A stretch of DNA of 64,000 nt, from positions 53,939,180-54,003,179 of the forward strand of contig NC_066314.1 of the NCBI RefSeq assembly GCF_022539315.1. Direction: 5' to 3'. The position numbers and the translations under genes were made by a program. Below, piece by piece: positions 13,101 to 28,100 of the stretch (the stretch's first letter is position 1; each line of letters opens with the position of its first letter). The notes below the pieces were generated by a model that had not been told where the DNA came from, did no database searches, and worked only from the letters and a program-made list of their open reading frames with translations. The DNA is from Serinus canaria (Eukaryota > Chordata > Aves > Passeriformes > Fringillidae).

Positions 13101-16100
13101 ACTTTTAGGTATAGACTTGTTCAAAGGAGAGGAATTGCCATTTACATTGGTGAATTTTTATTGGAGGGTATGGTCACAAAATCTGGCAAATAATCAGAAG
13201 CTGGTGTTCACATCATGAATCAGTGTGAAAGTATTAGACAGTTTTAAGATTGATTTGATTTTTCTTACTCCTGAAGTTTTATTCATCTGAACACATCCAT
13301 ATGTGTTCCCAGTGGTTTTTTTTTTTTTTTTTTGTATATTTATAAATTCTATCTTTACAAACATGGAAGAAGTTGGCTATAAAATAAGACAAAACAAACC
13401 AGTCATGATGTTTAAGGATTTACCACAATAACTAAGAGAAAGCCAAAACAATTTTTGTTGTATCATATTTTTTTTGTACTATAAATACTAAGTAAAGAAA
13501 AAAATATTTGAGTAAACAGCTGACTAGAAATATTCTTTTATAAGATGTTATGAAGATATTAAGAAATATAACAAAAACCTCAACAAATATCTGTTTCAAA
13601 ATAATTTGTATATATAAGAAAGATGACAATTGTTACCATTTCTCTTTTGAATAATCAAACTCCAACCATTTTTTATTATATGATCTGCCCCTATGTGATT
13701 GCCTGAAAAAGCTGCTGTTGGTAATATGGATAGCCAATAAGCTTTGTAAAATATTCTGTTCTATTTTGAGCTAAAGCTGAAGTACTGCATGTAGTTTTTC
13801 AAAGAGTAAAGCACTAACTTTTAATGTGAGAGGAATTGCTTCTTATTGAGAGCAAGATGTTGCAAACTGGCAAGTGGAAGTGAGACCATCAAACCCTACT
13901 AAGGTTTTGCAAGGCTTTTAAATTTCCTCCTTTTTTTTTTTGCTTCAAAAGTTTTGTGCAAAATTTATGTGCCTTTTGTATGGCAGTTACTGTGGGACAA
14001 GCTCCTGTGTGGAACAGGTAAACTCAGAATGAGATTACAGCACCTGCTGTGTTGCTGGTAAATATCACCAGTGTTAAACTAAACTGTCACTGGCTAGAGG
14101 AATTCTCAAGTGACAGCTCAGCAGAGTTAAAAATAGAGGTACATCTGCTTTCACTCCATCTTCATTTGTATTTTGCTGTCTCCATCATAATGTTACACTG
14201 TTCTGATATGATTTCATAGAAATCCTGTGGTTTAAACTGCTGTGAGAAACAAAAAGAAGACCAGACATGTGCAATTGATTGTCTGTTCTCAGAGATGACT
14301 TTTCTTGCTTTTATCTTCCATATTTTGCTTGACTGCAAGTTTGACTGTTACCACTAAAATAAAGGTGGCTTTTATTTCCTGGGTAATGTTAGAGCTTTAG
14401 TGTAGATGTACCTGGAGAATGGCCACCCCTCTCTTTCTGCTGGTGAAGTGGATTTCTTTACTTTTGTGCCATGGGGGTATCTGAGCTCAGCCTTGATGTG
14501 GATTGTTATTGCTTTGGCAGACATCAGTCACACTTTGTGCTTTTTGGTTATTTACTGAGACCCTCCTTTCTTAGACTACTTAGATTATACTCAACTTTTT
14601 TTTCTGTTTTTTTTTCCTGGTGTAACTTAAGTTTAAATTCAAACTTTGATGGACAGATGAAGAAGCATTTATCTTCCTTTTTACTTAAAGCCTTTCCTGC
14701 CTGCTGTTTTCAAATACATTAACTCTGTTGAAGTGCTCTGCTAATTTTTAAATACATATTGCAACATATATTTAACTATTACTGTTTCATTCTTATTCAG
14801 TAGGAATGCCAACTGAAAGTCATTCTTTAACTCAAGTGTCTATTCTGGAAGAATTCATGTGGCACTCTAGAATTATTAGAGGTTATTCCTGGTGCCTCAG
14901 GACCTTCCTTCTGACCACACAGTTATTGCCAGTTCCCAGACGATTTTACATCAAAGACAGGAACAACATATTTTTTATACTCACTCTTGGTACAGACTGG
15001 GGATTTTCTTCTAACATCTGTAATCCTCAGGGAATTTAACTGCACAGTCAGTCTTGGAAAATTTTAAAGTTCTTAATAACAAAAGGAAATAAAGGACCAT
15101 TATAATATTCACCAGCAATTCCATTCACTCATGTCTCTTAACCTGTAAAAATATCCTTCTCTGGCTTTGTGGACTGCTTTGGGCTATAAGAAAAAGCAAT
15201 TTTTTTTTTTTTGTCAAGGAAATGCAGCTGCGAGTGAGGAAAGTTTCATGAAATAAGAACACAGTGCATGTTACATATTTCTATTCTACAGCAGAACAAT
15301 TTCACTTTAAAACTTTAAGGAAATATATAGTGCAGATTGTGCAAGTAATACAGTGTAAATTGAATTTTGATTTGTAAGATGTTACAACACCTCATCTCTC
15401 AGTGCACATCCAGATATAAAATGCATTTTTTGAAACATAGTCTGCCTAATGCAATGCTTTATTTTCAAAAGTGTATGAATGTCCAAATATGAATTTCAAA
15501 TATTTTGTTTGTTTCTTTTTAACTCACATGATGAGGACTACAAACAGTTATTTGAGAGAGAAGTAATTAATTATTTGCTAGCAGATATCTTAGGCTAAAA
15601 GTACTGAAAAAGATAAATGAAAAAATGACTGGACCTCAGTCATCTCGGAAAGTCCTGGGGGATTTATTAGAAAGTAGAAAATGAAAGCTGCAGTTTTAGA
15701 ATGTGCAGATCTCTGGAGGTCTGTCTGTTACAACACACCTTTTCTGTCATCCTAATTTAAGTACTGATTTTCACACCGGAGGAGTTTCTCTTATGTGACT
15801 TTTTTGTAGGAATGCACTTAGCAACAGTAGTTCCTCTCAATCCTTGCACTGTAGTATAAAAAATGCTATAAAAACATCTGTGGCTTAGTGATTTTCTTCT
15901 ATTTTTGATTTTCTTTTCTCAGATGAAGATGAGTTCAAACTCAGTTTTTAGTGAGTTCTGAAGTGATGCTACTGTTGATCCAGAGACAGGGAAGAAAGAT
16001 GCTCCCTAAGAGTTCTATGACCTTGCATAAAGAAAACAGGTTTTACATTTTTACATGCTATTGAATATTAATCAGAGTTTTAACAACATTATTTTCGAAT

Positions 16101-19100
16101 TAATAGGTTGTCCTTGGACCTCCTCTCTGCTCAAAGCAGAGCTGGCTTGAAATCCAGATCAAATTGCTCATGCATTTTGAAATCTCCTGGGATGGAGATC
16201 GCACAGTTTCACCTCTTATAACACTGCACCACTTTCAGGAAAATTTTCCCCTCTTTGGACCAAATATTTCTTCCTTCCTTACAGTCATCGTTTTTTGTCT
16301 TTTAGTAGTACACCTCTGATGACCTCTATCAGGTTGAGAAAATAAACACAAGTGTAAGAAGGGCAGTAGAAATTTACAATGAAGTGTTTTTCTGTTTGTA
16401 TTGCAACATTTATCACTTTGGAGCTCTAAATTACAGATAAGGGAGTAATCTAAGGTTACGATGTCACAAAGAGGTGGTTTTCCTTCTGAGCTAAAACCTG
16501 AACTCATGGAAAACTGGCATGTTTTCCTCTTCATGGACATCTTGAAGGACTTGCAGCTGGAAAGCCAAGTAGGAACTGAAATTCCAGGAGCAGACTATCC
16601 TTGTAGAGAGGAGGTCACCTTTTTTATTTCTTGATCTATTAATATAAGTTTACCTTACTCCAGGAAAATGAAACAGAGTTGGCTCATTACAAATTGTGGT
16701 GGAATTTATTTTAATATCACTGCTTCTATAAGGCCCCAGCTCATTTTCTAATAGTTTTTCATATTTTAATTTCTATTTCCCATTTCTAGAACTTCACCAA
16801 ATTTCTTAGTAGCTAACAGGCTACATTATCTATAGTGTGATTACTTTCAAAGCTCCAAATGCCTCTTGCTGTAAAGCGTGAAACTGGGAAGGCATGTAAA
16901 ATTGAGACTACGTATACAATAACGCTTTTTGCAGGAGCAGGTAGGAAAGTGTGTTAACTAAGGTATTATTTATAGTGTATAGAACATAAATCAAAACTCT
17001 GGAGTTTCTGTTAGTCAAACTGTCTAGCTAATATATTCCCTTCTTCCTATCTTTAACTCTGTTTTCATTTGGTATGGAAAATTGTTTCACCTCAGAGTGT
17101 AATGAATTCTGGCCTTTCATTGTGGTGTACCCATGATGAACCTGCTGTTGACTGAGCATCCCCAGTTCCACCCTGTTCCTGCCATGAATGCTGTGTTTCT
17201 AAAGCCTGGAGCTTGCTTATCCTGGCAGTTTTTAAAGCTGTGACAAACCTGTGATCCAAAGTTTGATCATCTCAGCTCTGGAAATTGTTGCCTTTTCTTT
17301 GAGAGTCCTGGGGCCTACATAGGACAGTGCTCAGTGTAATCAACCAGGCACCCAAATTGGCAATACTGGTTTGCCTTCTGACCTTTCGCTTCTTTCATCA
17401 ATCTTCACCAAGAAACCTCCAAACCTGGATGTATCTGCTTACCCTACTTAGGGTAGTTTTAAAAGCGAGATAAAATAAGAACAAGGGAGTTCTGCTAAAA
17501 TGTTGTTTTTATTGTCTTTAAAGATAGGTGTTTCTTCCTTTGTAAAAATGTGGTTAAGATCAATTTGTTTTACAGCTTGCCCCAACTGAGCCCTTCTATC
17601 CTGCCTAATGACTGAATAAATTACTTCTTTGTTCACCACCATGATTTGCAGTCACATCTTCAAGTCTTTTTTCTCCACATACTATCTAGAATTCTCAGGA
17701 CTTGAAAATAAAGTCTGTGATGCCCAGTCCCAGAGGAAATGTTATTTAGTCACTGCTTATGATAACTTTGGAGTTATTGATCCTCGAAGTAGAGATTCTT
17801 TTGTTTGCTTTAATTCCTCAGCTTCTCTGTCCCTCCTCTGTTATTACTGTGAATTAATCTCACTACTCACTAAATAGTTTTTTTTTGTTGTTGTTTTTTG
17901 TTTGGTTTTTTTTTTTTTTTTTTGGAATGGAACCACTTTGGCAGAAACACCCCTGTAGCAGCTGGTTATCTCACAGGGACTGAACAACTCTCTCTGATGC
18001 ACTGTGTGCCTACAACTCTTCCCTGACTGTCTTTAGCAGGCAAATCTTCAACATTCACAAAGATGATGAGGCTGCCTGCAAGGAATTCTGCGTTAGGAAA
18101 AAGAGAGAACAGCTTTAAGCCTGGGAAAGTGCAGAAATTGAGCAAACATAGCACTAAGCAGAAAAATGCCCATGATCTCTACCAGTATCTTTAGCACTTG
18201 TCCATCCAGCTCCTTTCCAAAGCTCTGCCAAGCACAGGCCTGAGGCAATAATGTGAGCATATCTTCTGCTGTTACCCTACCGCACTTTGAGGCCAACATC
18301 TTTTTATAGTTCCAAGAATCTCTACAGTGAAGATTCCTTCCAACCATGAGGTCGGTCCAGATTGCATTTCGTCATTATTAAAGCTCTAGGTGCAGGAGGA
18401 AGTCCTGTGCCAGCATCCACTCATCCTTGATGTCCCTCCTGCCAGATTTTACAGCAGAAGAGCTTCCTGGAGAGGGGCAGAAGCATGTGGGACACTGGAC
18501 CAGAGTCTGAGCTGGTGAAAAAAATCAACATTTTCCCCATAATTATATCTCTTTTGCCTTTCCATGATCTCATTACCCCCCCCCAACCCCAGTTTATTTA
18601 TGAATGGCCTTTATTTTAAAGGATGCCATACATTCATGAAAATGGGCTGCATTTTAGGAGTTTGATGCTAGGGCAGCACTTTTCAGCTGAGTTGTAGGGA
18701 GTTTTCTCTCCTGGAACTTTTCATCACAGGCCTTACTCAAGTGCTTTAGCCATTGTTTATTGCAAAGCAGAGGAGTTTTACTCGTGGTACATAAATCACC
18801 AAGGAATTTGTGTTGAATTATTATGCTGGATACAGGCCTGTGACTGGAGTGAGATGATTTACTTACAGCTCTGCATTTCACAGACTTTGCCAGTCCTGTA
18901 GGAAGTGCTTCTCTCTGGCTCTTTTGGCAAGGGCTTGGTCTTATTTATAGTTGCTTGGATGAGAGATGGAATTTTAAAGCAGTAGGGTTGGATTGTAGTG
19001 GTGAGGAGAAACAGATCCCTGCTTTCTGATAAACATAATTCCCAGGCTTCAGATCACTGTCTGAGCACTAGCATCCTCATTACCACCCAGATTCCTCCCT

Positions 19101-22100
19101 CCTGCAGTGGGATTTTCAAAAGCTAGATCTAGCAGAAGATGTGTATAACTGCATCAAGACTGCAAAGTCTAGTCTCTGATGACTGAGCTTGCTGCACAAC
19201 TTCCTTGAGTCTCCCCCTTTGACTGTGGACTTTTGTAGGCAGCTAGAATTCAGTTTTCATTGTGTTAAAAACTGTCTCAGGCTAAGTTCGGTAGTGCCTG
19301 AATGATGCCTAAATTTCACAGCCAGAAACGTATATTTTTGAATGGACATGACTGACAGATCCCACCCAAAAGGTGTCTTTGGACGTGACATCAGTGTATT
19401 TTGATAGGAAATGGAAGTTTCTTCTTTCAAACCTGAGGAAGAAAAGACAGAGGTGAGAGGCCACATTTGGAAACAGAAGTTGTGCAGATGTAATTATTTA
19501 CCTGTATGTAAAGATTTGTAGGAATCTAGAGCTGTGTGTGGCTGGGAACTGAGGAGAGTGAAAAACAGCTGCTGTATTTGCATGGCTACAGATCTGCTTA
19601 TTTTTCTTGTAGAGCTGCTCTTAATGTCTTATCACTGTAGAAGGTTCTGGTTGTGGCTTACTGGGCAGAGAGAAAGTTTATTTCTGGCTCCTGAGTGCTG
19701 ACCAGGGGTCAAGGCCAACCCATTTCTTGTTTAAGGGTATCCCCCCATGCTAAGATTTTTTGTATGAGGATCCTCCCTATCCATAAATTATATTAGGGCA
19801 GACCATGGCTTCGTTTGATCCAGTAACTTGCCTCTAACATTGGACAAAACCAGGATCACAAGGGAAGAGATCAAGAACTGGGCACCATATAAAAATTATG
19901 CCCAGAAAACACAAGCTTTAGGAAAGCTTTTAATATGGCAAATCTGTGAACTTCCGCAGTCAGTACAGAGAGCAGAAAAATTAGGATTTTTATGCCATAT
20001 TAAGCAGGGGGTAAGAAAAGGATGGAACCAGGCTCTTCTCAGCTGTGTCCTGTGACAAGAGTTAATGGGCACAAATGAGAGTGAGGTAGATTAGCCTGTA
20101 GTTCCATAGATCCTTCTTCTTGCCCATCCTGAAAATGGGGGTCACATTTGTTTTCCTTCAGCTTATGGGCATTTCACCCAGTTGCCACCATAAATCAAAG
20201 GTTATCAAGAGCTGCCTTGCAATGACATCTACTAGGTCATTCAGCCCTCATGGGTACATTCCATCAGGACCTGCAGACATATATATGTCCAGTTTGCTTC
20301 AGTATTCCCTGACCCAATCCCCTTCCACCAAGGTGACTGAAAGTTTTTTTTTTATACATGCTTTTAATTGGAAATGATACATCTGTTTATTAGCCACCAG
20401 ATGGTGCCTATCTGTGCAAGTGCTTCATAGCACTGTGCAAGTGCTAACAAGGACCTACTCTACTAAAAAAAGTACATGAAATGAATTCAGGCTCTGCAGT
20501 AAGGGTTAGCTATATTAACTTGAAAAGCAAGACAACTCTCATGAAATATTAGTTATTATAAATGAAAGATATTTAGGAAAAGATGCCAGTATTTGAAGTT
20601 CAAACTCTTGTTAAATGAGATCAATAAAATAATGAAAATTATCTTGTGGAAACTGGAGATTAGGGAAGTGATGAGATGCAATGCCTTCACATTTGTTCAA
20701 GTACAAAAAGGCAAAAAAGCAAGTTGTAATAGGTACTAAAAAAATAGGAAGTAAAAGACTAAGTAACCTCCTTTCCTAAAAGAAAGTCCAAAAGAAAGGT
20801 TGATTAATATAAAATAGGTTACTCCTTATTTGTATTTGTTTCTTATAGTGAAAATATTACCTGTATAACTGAATGAATTGCTTCCTATATAGAGTGTTAC
20901 TTGGTGCCCTGAGTTGTTTATAAAATGAAGCTTCCTTCCTCACAGGTGAGCTCTGATTGACTTTCATTAGCTTTGTATAAGCCTCAGGTAGCCATGGATT
21001 TTTAATTTTCCAGGTTAAGAAGGTTGCTGACTTTCTAAAAAATGCTAAATAAAGAGAATGAATTAAAGAAAGGTGAGGAGAGGCAGAGTGTCCATGAGTT
21101 GTCTTATGCATGAATTCTTGGATGTGACACTCTGTTGCTCCCGTTGAAAATGGCTTCCCTCACCATGGGTGTAGTGTGGTTTCTGCAGGCTATGGGACAT
21201 TTAGAACTTTTTTACACTAAGCACATGACAGGAAACATCAACAGAATAATGTAATCAGGCACTTAGTCCTTTCAAAGCTGTTCTGAAGTTTTGTATTGTC
21301 CCAGAACAGAGAGGGGAATACAGTTACAGTGCCTCTGACTACCCAGGACCATGTTGTTTGCTTATCCATTTGGCAGTTGTCAGCCTTAATTTCTGTCTCA
21401 GACACATTACATGTCTACTTATTATGCTTCTATTGTTCTTTCTCCTACAGTCAGTAAACAAAGGCTTTCTTCGGTTTATAATCCATCACCACAAGCTATG
21501 CACTTTCAGCTGTATTCTGACAATTTCTTGGAATGGAAGCATAAGGTTTCTGAATCTCTGAGGCTTAGAGAGTGGTTTGTCCTAGTTTTACTTCTTTTCA
21601 AAATCAGTTTAAGCTTTTTCTATTTTAAATTGCATTTAATACACAAATCCTGACTAGTATTAATAATTATTTTTATCATCATCAATTAACAATAATAACA
21701 ATAACAATAATAATAGTAGTAGTAGTAGTAATAATATTGATAGTAATAATAATATTTCCCCTGGGTTTTTGAATCCACTACAATCTGAGAATTTGAATAT
21801 CCCCTTCGTCCACAACATCAGCTTCTCCCTGCTACTCAGCTGAAGAGTAGTTTTTCTTAAGAGCCAAAAAAATTAGGGAAAAAATAGTTTTACCTCTAAG
21901 TAAAAGTGGCAATTTCTGTTCTCCATGGACTTGCAATATTTTGACAGGATTTTGACTCCAAACATTTGTGCCATTGGAGGACACAGCAAATATTTGTTAG
22001 ATAATGTTTTCAAACAAGTACTTTAATGAAAAGGGCTTAATTAAATGGCTGTGGTGGCACATTTCTTCATTCTGTTTTCAGGGGGAAAGGTTCAGGTTCT

Positions 22101-25100
22101 AAACTCCATTCAAAACCACACTTTTAATCACTCTCTATTGGACATTCTTGATTTTTATGCCCATTAAAAGGGGGAAAAAAGTGCTTTTACCTTGGACAAA
22201 GTCTTCTTTCTTTGTTTTCTGTATGCAGAACCAGCTGGCCTTTCTCAAGGACATTTTCTTTCCTACCTCAAACTCAGATGCATTGCAGTTTATCAGAGCT
22301 TCTGTAGTTGATATTTTTCCCGCTCTTAAAATTTGAATTAAAAAAGTTTTTCAGTCCCTTGGCATGTTGTTCCAAGGGGGATTGTCTTCTGCCAGGATCT
22401 TTTCTTGGCTTACATATTGCTCCATTTGATGCACTCTCTGTGTATCTGGATTTAGCACTGATATATTCCTTCTTGAGATTGCTTGGATGGAATATGTGCT
22501 GTCAGGCATAACCCTGGTGGAAATCTCCAAGATCTCCAAATGCACAGCAGCCTCAGTGCTGCTGCTGAGCAGTAATTCCACCCAGGTTTCCCAGATGGTT
22601 GTAATAAATGCTTGAATCTTGGTCTGAGAAAATTTTCAAGTGAAAAAGGAATGGCAAATCCAGAAAAGTTTGGACATGGGCAGCTCTACCTGGAGTGAAA
22701 TCTTGGGGTGTTCAGAAATGTTCCGTATTGTCTTGTAGTGACTGAGGCTTTCTCTATACTCCTGCAGTCTTTCTGAGAGATGTCTGCAGTTTTGAGATGG
22801 AAACTTTGGATGGTGGGAACTATTATCTCAGAATCAAATGAAATATCTGTGTTTTGAACTTACCATGTGCTAGAAATTGCTTCTCACTTTCTAAGGGTAG
22901 TCACAGTTCTACCTGCACCATAATAGCTCATTTTCTTCTGGTTGCAAAAGCCCTGAAAGAATAAACTGTGTTCCTGGGGGCTGTTGCTGCAGGTCAGAGA
23001 GGGAACGTGCACCTGGACAGGGAAAGAAAGTTTTAAACTAGCCTTGGCAGTAAAGATGATCTAACATGAAACTAAACTGCTTGTCCTCCTCCTCAACAGC
23101 AGAAACACCAGAATTTCACAACCAAACTTTGCAAATAAGGTTATTTAGAAGGCCTTAGAAATACGTGTGACTTGGTTGACCATTTGCACAGGGGAAACCT
23201 ACCCAATAGGCAGCTGTAAATCAGTTTCATTTTGCATAGAAACTATTGCATCTAAACGGCTCCTCCACCAAAAGGCTGATGGAATGAAATGGAGACATGA
23301 AGCGACAGCTGACCTAGAGTGGGCTGTGGAAATTTAAAAACTGAAGAGTTCTGCACCGATTTCCCAGTTAGGTGACTCAGTGTCCACAACTCCTTTTCTT
23401 CACTTTTCTAGCTTTGTTCCTGAATGTCTCCAGAGTTCTTTCCAGCATGTGTCATGCACCACAAGCTTTATTCACATTCCAGGTACCCACACTTGTTTTC
23501 ACAGAGTCAAAACGGAATAATTTTTTTCCTTCTCTCTTTCTCCCCCCTTCCCCAAACTTTAGTCTATTTATAAATTACACAACTTGGCATGGGAGCACTA
23601 TGACAAACGTGCAAGCAGAGGGTTTAATAATCAGTTATTCTGTTTGATGCTGGTTTTGCAACCAGACAGACCAAAGTGCATTGCAGATGTCTGGTTTAAG
23701 TGTTATATGGGTGAAGAAGAGAGAACCGAGCCAAAGCTTCTGCTGTGAACTTCTCAACACTTCTAATTCTGGGAGGGAATACACTTTCTACAGGTGGTTG
23801 TTGTTGCTGCTGTTGGGAGTTTTTTAATGCTGTTTCTGATAATTTGCTGGAAGAGCAGCTTTTGTTCAGTTTGTTCGGGAGTTATGGGTAATTTGACCAA
23901 ATCTTTCCTTAAAGATGTGATTCTTGTTCATGACAACTTAGTACTTGGTAGGCGGTCATTTAACCAGCCTTTATAAAGTCTTCTCAAATTAAAAGCACAA
24001 AATGTCATCTTATCAACACACAGAAGAAAAGCCTTGGTTGCTGCTCTTTAGTTTGCCCTTTTGTTTGGGAATAACCCCTGCCTCCATGGAATGCGTGTCT
24101 ATAAAAGGGCATTTCCCTAATGCAGAAATAAGGCTCACACAATGCCAGGGGCACACTTTTTTTGTGACATTCTGCAGTATCCATGAGCACACTTTGGAAA
24201 GGATTAGCTTTGCCTGGATATATGTGAGGCAGATGAGAATTAGCTTCTGAGGTAAGGCAAAACTGGTATCAATTCTCCTCTTTTGCCATGCCAGCATAAA
24301 TCGTGGATAATTCCTGTAGAATAATGAAATCAGACTGGTTTTATCCCAATGTAAATGAGAGAACATGCCAAGTTCTTGGTGTAAATATAGAAAAACTTGT
24401 AAAAATACTTTTTCTTGACTTACATCTTCCTCTACCCTTGAAGCACATATTTTTTCCCCCCTCTGTTCATTTACTATTGCAGCAGCTGCAGCAGATGTTG
24501 ATACAGGGTGTCACAGGTGTTTGCAGGGCCTTGAGTGCTATTCAGAGGAACCAGAGAAAAGATCTTGGAATGTGTCACAGAAAGGACATGCCTATGTCCT
24601 GTGTTTTTTTAATGTGATAAGCTCACATCTAAGTTGTCCATTATGTTTCCAAGTTCTGTCATTGCTTCTCCTTAGATTGTTTCACTTTCTGGCACATTGG
24701 TGGACTGAGCTTGGGCACAGCATCTTAATTATTTTCATTTTTCAAAACAGTTAAGTCCCGAAATACAGTGCCGTTTTCTTCTTGGCAACTGCATTTTTTC
24801 CATACTGCAAGGACATTGTTGAGCTCTTCTCACTTTATTTTGGCATGGATACAAATAGCAACCCTTTGCTTTATAGGTTACAGGTCACATTTATCACTGG
24901 AAGGCTTAAAAATTTGAGGCGAAGCCTCTTGGGCCATAAACTTCAACTTTCCTGACCCTGATCAGCTACTCTTTAGTGCTGCTGGCATTTGAAATATTTC
25001 TGTGCTAATCTATGGCCCTTTGTCAAAAGAACAGAGATTGTGGACAATTTTTTTGTGCCTGCTCTGACCTATTTGAAACATTTTACTAGCTGTGCCCATT

Positions 25101-28100
25101 GCCCGTCTCTACAAACAAACAAGGAAGCAGTAAGAAGATATAATCAGGATAATATTCCTCTGGTCCTCCTTTTCCTGCTTTAGGGTCAAATTTAAGGCTG
25201 TCACTTCCCAGTCAAGAGAAAACTTGAGAGCAAATGGATTTTCCTTCTATCCTGTGCTGTTCCAACACCATTGCTGCTGTTTGTTGACTCACACAAGAGG
25301 CTTGAAGAAAAACTTTAGGCTCTCTGGCTAGTTCTAGATTTCAGTCAACTATTTCTTCTCTCATCTAACATGAAAAAAAGTGTATTAAATGTGTATTAAA
25401 CAAAATATACTAACAACATAGTATATTAACAAACAGGTATATTAAAATATTTCTTTATTTTCAAATGTGAAAATAAAGGAAAGCTTCTCATAATTAGCAC
25501 CAAAATTACCTGGCATGTGCCAGATCAGAGGGCAGTCCCACAGTATATGGCTTGTATTTGCAACACAAATATTTATATTTATCATTTCATAAAATATGCT
25601 ATATCATATAATATTTCCTTGTATTCTCTGGAAATCCATTGTCCCAAGGTGCTTCAAATCTTAATTTAGTGCCATTCAAGCCACGGTGTGATGATTTCAC
25701 TTATGTGTTTGATAATTCACACCGTTTGTGGCTTAGGGTACCTTGCAGCATCAGGTGTAGGGGCTTTACTCTTTTCCTTGAAGATTTGTGAAATTTCCCA
25801 GCTTCTGGATGGCATCCCGTCACACTGAAGATAATGTTGTCTGTGTATGTCCTCAAAATGCTTTTGTTGTGCTTTCCCTTTAAGGATTGCATGCATCCTT
25901 TCTAAAGTAAAAGCAAGTTTGGTTAGACATGAGAAAATAGAGGTACTCAAAGAAGGCAAAACTGAAAAAGGCAGGATTGCACTGGCAGTTTTCCATGGGG
26001 GAGCCTGGAAGTGCAGAGCTAGCTGCAGCTGCAATGATGCGAGAACATGCTTCCCTTATCCACCTCATCTGAGCTGGAAGTGACTGTGGAGACTTGTCTT
26101 GCTGTCCCTTGGTTCTCTGCCATGGTTGCACTCCTGCCCTCTCTCTCACATACCCCTCTGTGGTCTGTTTTGCCCTTAGACCTGACTTCTGGAGTAAAAA
26201 ATTTCAGTTTAGGCCTCCAAAAATCCCATTTAAGCGTTTTCAGTAGCAACAATGTAAATCTGGGGTGCTGAACTTAGATAAAACTTTCCTAAGGTAAATA
26301 GCATCAGAATAAATCTCAGATTGGTATCAGGCTCAACTTTTATGAGGAGGTTGACTTTATTTTATTAGACACAATATTATTAATTTATTTTAATTTTTGC
26401 TGCTATCGAAACGTAAATGTCTCGCTGACTCACATTCCATGTCATGCCCTGAGTGCTCTCTTTGTAGCTGCTTTCTGTACAACACTGCCAATCTTCTTCT
26501 CTGGCTTGTGAAATGTTTTTAACCTTGTTGGTTTTTATCTAAATTTTGGTGAATTCTTGAGTTCTGTGAAGCTCTTTGGGTTTTGCAATATTTGTAATCA
26601 CTCCTAATTGTACAATGGAATGATCAGTGAGGGTCGTCCAGGCTTAGTTTACTTTTTGCAGTGTGATTCATGAAGATGCTGGGCTGAGTTCAACCACTTA
26701 TTTATCAACATCTGCAGTGGGCTGTTCCTCAGAACAGACACTGTTTTTTCTAACCAGCTGTCCAGGGGCTGTTAACGTGACAAAATTATTCTTTCTGAAA
26801 AGCCAGTGCAAAGTGTGCAAGCAAACTTTCCTCCTTTAGCAGCAGTTTGAGATTAGTCATCTTTTAAGATACTAGATGATGTTGTCAGTATGGTCCCATA
26901 GATGTTATTTCTGTGACTCTCACTAACAGAATCCTGGAGTACTACAGAGGCAAAAATTAATGTGCTCCTCTGAGGCACTAAGTATTTTCCAATGTTTTCT
27001 CCTATTATATTGAGTTTTTTTAAGAGATGCAAAGACCACAGTTTTCTCTGAACAGATATTATGTATTGCAATAATACCTGCTTAATTTTAGCGCAGGAGA
27101 ATGACCCAGGACCATCTTTAACTTCTCAGAATAGAAAAGCTCAAACTGCCAAATGCCTAAATCATCCCCTTCATTTGTTCCTATTGTCTTCAAGATCTTC
27201 ACTGGGTTCTCATTCATGTCTTTCACAATTCGTATTTTAACTTTCTGGGTCTGTTTAGTAGCTGTAAAACACATTTTTAAATTATATCCTTTTCATGTGT
27301 TTTTTCTTCTTTTTTTTCCCTCTCTTTTTCAGGAAGTATTTTGGAGAAAAGATAGGACTTTATTTTGCATGGCTTGGTTTATACACAGAATTCCTCATTC
27401 CATCTTCAGCAGTTGGGATTATTGTATTTCTATATGGATGTATAACCATTGAAAGTGACATTCCTAGGTAAGTTTATCTGTGACCCAAGGTTTGTTATTT
27501 GAAAATTATAAGACTGTGCTTTTTCTTATTAATCTGAAGTGAGAATAACTGGTTTTAGTTGTCTGAAGAGCAGTGATGTATAATTACCAACCCTGTGAGC
27601 ATTACAAACAGAGGTATTGAAGAGGTATTTGAAGGGGACATACTTATTTGATTGGTCAGTGTCTTACTTCCTGAAACAGAAATGTGTAGTGAGTCCACTG
27701 TATTGAGTTCGTTTTCTAAGATATTAATTCACTTTTTACGAGTGAACATAGCTTACTGTTCAATCAGAAATTTATGTAAAACTCACTGAAATTAATGACA
27801 ACACTGTCCACAACTCTTGAAACACTTGATTCCCATTAAAATCAGACCATTTGTACAAGTAAGATGAACAATGGTTGCAAGACTTAGCAAATGCCGGCAT
27901 ATCAAGGGATGTGATTCTGCCCCTCTGCCCCTCTCTGCTGAGCCCCCCTTCAAGGCTGTATCCAGCCCTGGGCCCAGCACAGGAAGGACAGGGAGCTGCT
28001 GGAGCCAGGCCAGGGCAAGGACACCAAGGGGATCAGAGGGATGGAGCAGCTCTGCTGGGAGGAAAGGCTTGAGGGAATTGGGATTGTTCAGCCTGGAGAA

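Larger units (their letters stand above)
20346..27332 (+). other. Large ANO2 intron, second half
   Basis: Mostly unique AT-rich sequence. It includes a trinucleotide microsatellite near 21690-21750 and an 11-bp inverted repeat at 25453-25478. No exon recognised until 27333. Confidence 0.5.
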